Source: Opitutia bacterium UBA957
GTDB taxonomy: Bacteria > Verrucomicrobiota > Verrucomicrobiia > Opitutales > UBA953
Assembly: GCA_002293065.1 (NCBI GenBank)
Contig: DBCN01000105.1
Coordinates: 1-5,317, forward strand
Direction of reading: 5' to 3'
Length of the DNA stretch: 5,317 bases
In this document: piece after piece, positions 4,563-5,317 of the stretch
Layout: each line of letters starts with the position of its first letter
How positions within the stretch are numbered: position 1 is the stretch's first letter
Translations under genes and position numbers: made by a program
Notes under the pieces: generated by a model
The model's input: the letters and a program-made list of their open reading frames with translations, nothing else
What the model was told of the DNA's origin: nothing
The model's database searches: none

Positions 4563-5317
4563 ATGGCCAAGAAACCCGCCAGAGGCTGGAAGCCGGAGGA
4601 GCCGTACAACGAGCTGCCTGACCTGCCGCCTGCGGCCTTCCTCGAAACCCCCGCGGTGCTCAAGGCGGCCTTGGCGGCCCGGGCGGCCGTGGCCGAACTG
4701 GACCGTCTGGCGGCCAAGCTACCCAACCCGGGCATCCTGGTCCGGACCCTACCCCTGATGGAGGCCCGCTGTTCCTCGGAGATCGAGAACATCGTGACGA
4801 CCGACGACGCGCTCTTCCGCAGCGCGGACCTGCCCGACGAGGCGGCACCGCCCGAGGTGCGGGAGGCCAGCCGCCACGCCGAGGCCCTGCTGGAGGGCTT
4901 CCATGGGCTGGCCAAGCTACCGGTCTGCTCCCGCCTGGCCCAGCAGCTCTGTTCTCGGATCAAGGGGCATCCCATGACTATCCGGCGGCTGCCGGGCACG
5001 ATCCTGGCCAGCCGCAGCCGGGTGATGTACACCCCGCCCGTCGGCGAGGCGGTCATCCGCCGCCTGCTGGCCAACTGGGAGGCCTACCTGCACGCGCCCG
5101 CAGGCGCCGATCCGCTCATCCGTATGGCGGTTTCGCATTATCAGTTCGAGGCAATCCATCCCTTCACGGACGGCAACGGCCGCACCGGACGTATCCTCAA
5201 CAGCCTCTACCTCGTCGAGGCCGGCCTGCTCGAACAGCCCATCCTCTACCTCAGCCGCTACATCCTGGCCAACCGGGCCGAGTACTACCGCCTCCTCAAC
5301 GCCGTGACCAGCGACGA
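4563..5317 (+). CDS. Class II Fic family protein adenylyltransferase (3' end beyond window)
   Basis: 251 codons are visible from ATG 4563, running off the right edge. Fic enzymes transfer AMP (rarely other groups) from a nucleotide to Ser/Thr/Tyr of target proteins. Residues 8-23 (GWKPEEPYNELPDLPP) and the ARAAVAEL...LPNPGILVRTL part are the Fic/DOC N-terminal domain. SSEIEN at 71-76 fits the inhibitory [ST]xxxE[GN] motif, so Glu75 should block ATP binding in cis (class II). The active site HPFTDGNGRTGR at 199-210 is intact, with catalytic His199, metal-binding Asp203 and Arg207 and Arg210. Full-length relatives are about 370 residues, so roughly 120 residues, usually ending in a winged-helix domain, lie outside. 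An in-frame ATG at 4551 is possible; 4563 is preferred because a G-rich run (4551-4560) precedes it and MAKKP-GW is a typical family start. No antitoxin gene precedes it, as expected when inhibition is built in. Confidence 0.95.
   Translation, partial: MAKKPARGWKPEEPYNELPDLPPAAFLETPAVLKAALAARAAVAELDRLAAKLPNPGILVRTLPLMEARCSSEIENIVTTDDALFRSADLPDEAAPPEVREASRHAEALLEGFHGLAKLPVCSRLAQQLCSRIKGHPMTIRRLPGTILASRSRVMYTPPVGEAVIRRLLANWEAYLHAPAGADPLIRMAVSHYQFEAIHPFTDGNGRTGRILNSLYLVEAGLLEQPILYLSRYILANRAEYYRLLNAVTSD

Noticed and set aside
4502..5074. Minus-strand open frame of 190 codons opposite the Fic gene
   Set aside because: It is Ser/Arg/Ala-rich with no domain, and lies antisense to a gene with intact Fic motifs.

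Overview
The window looks like chromosomal DNA of a high-GC bacterium of the Planctomycetes/Verrucomicrobia group. The main evidence is the gene at the left edge. It joins a DUF1080 (3-keto-disaccharide hydrolase) domain to the start of the sugar-dehydrogenase-like propeller of the PVC-type membrane-bound dehydrogenases (the Pirellula/Verrucomicrobium TIGR02604 type). Weak or absent Shine-Dalgarno sites on most genes fit the same groups. The genus cannot be named from this window.

Left part (1-3274): four genes, all on the minus strand. In transcription order they are a small DUF6794 protein (2936-3274), a secreted GH16 glycoside hydrolase with an intact ExDxxE catalytic motif (2100-2879), a PlsC-like acyltransferase with a variant third motif (1425-2039), and the exported DUF1080-PVC fusion (1326 running off the left edge). 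Gaps of 56, 60 and 98 bases allow one transcript, or two if the last gap holds a promoter. GH16 and DUF1080-PVC suggest extracytoplasmic carbohydrate breakdown. The roles of the DUF6794 and acyltransferase proteins in this are unknown.

Middle part (3275-4562): a gene-poor, accessory-looking stretch. It holds a hairpin with two competing pairings (3426-3459), an AT-rich near-perfect palindrome (3544-3577) followed by a partial direct repeat, a plus-strand gene of about 175 residues that I do not recognise (3664-4191), and a pair of 25-base direct repeats spaced exactly 50 bases apart (4265-4339) that may be a mobile-element end.

Right part (4491-5317): a Fic-family AMP-transferase gene cut by the window edge. 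It carries a complete HPFxDGNGR active-site motif and an N-terminal SxxxEN inhibitory motif, which makes it a class II Fic protein. Three ATGTCGAT half-sites in alternating orientation, 21 and 20 bases apart, lie just upstream and probably form its operator. No proven new multi-gene system is visible. The best leads are the Fic operator, the AT-rich palindrome beside the unrecognised gene, the competing hairpins ahead of the DUF6794-GH16 operon, and the 50-base-spaced repeats.
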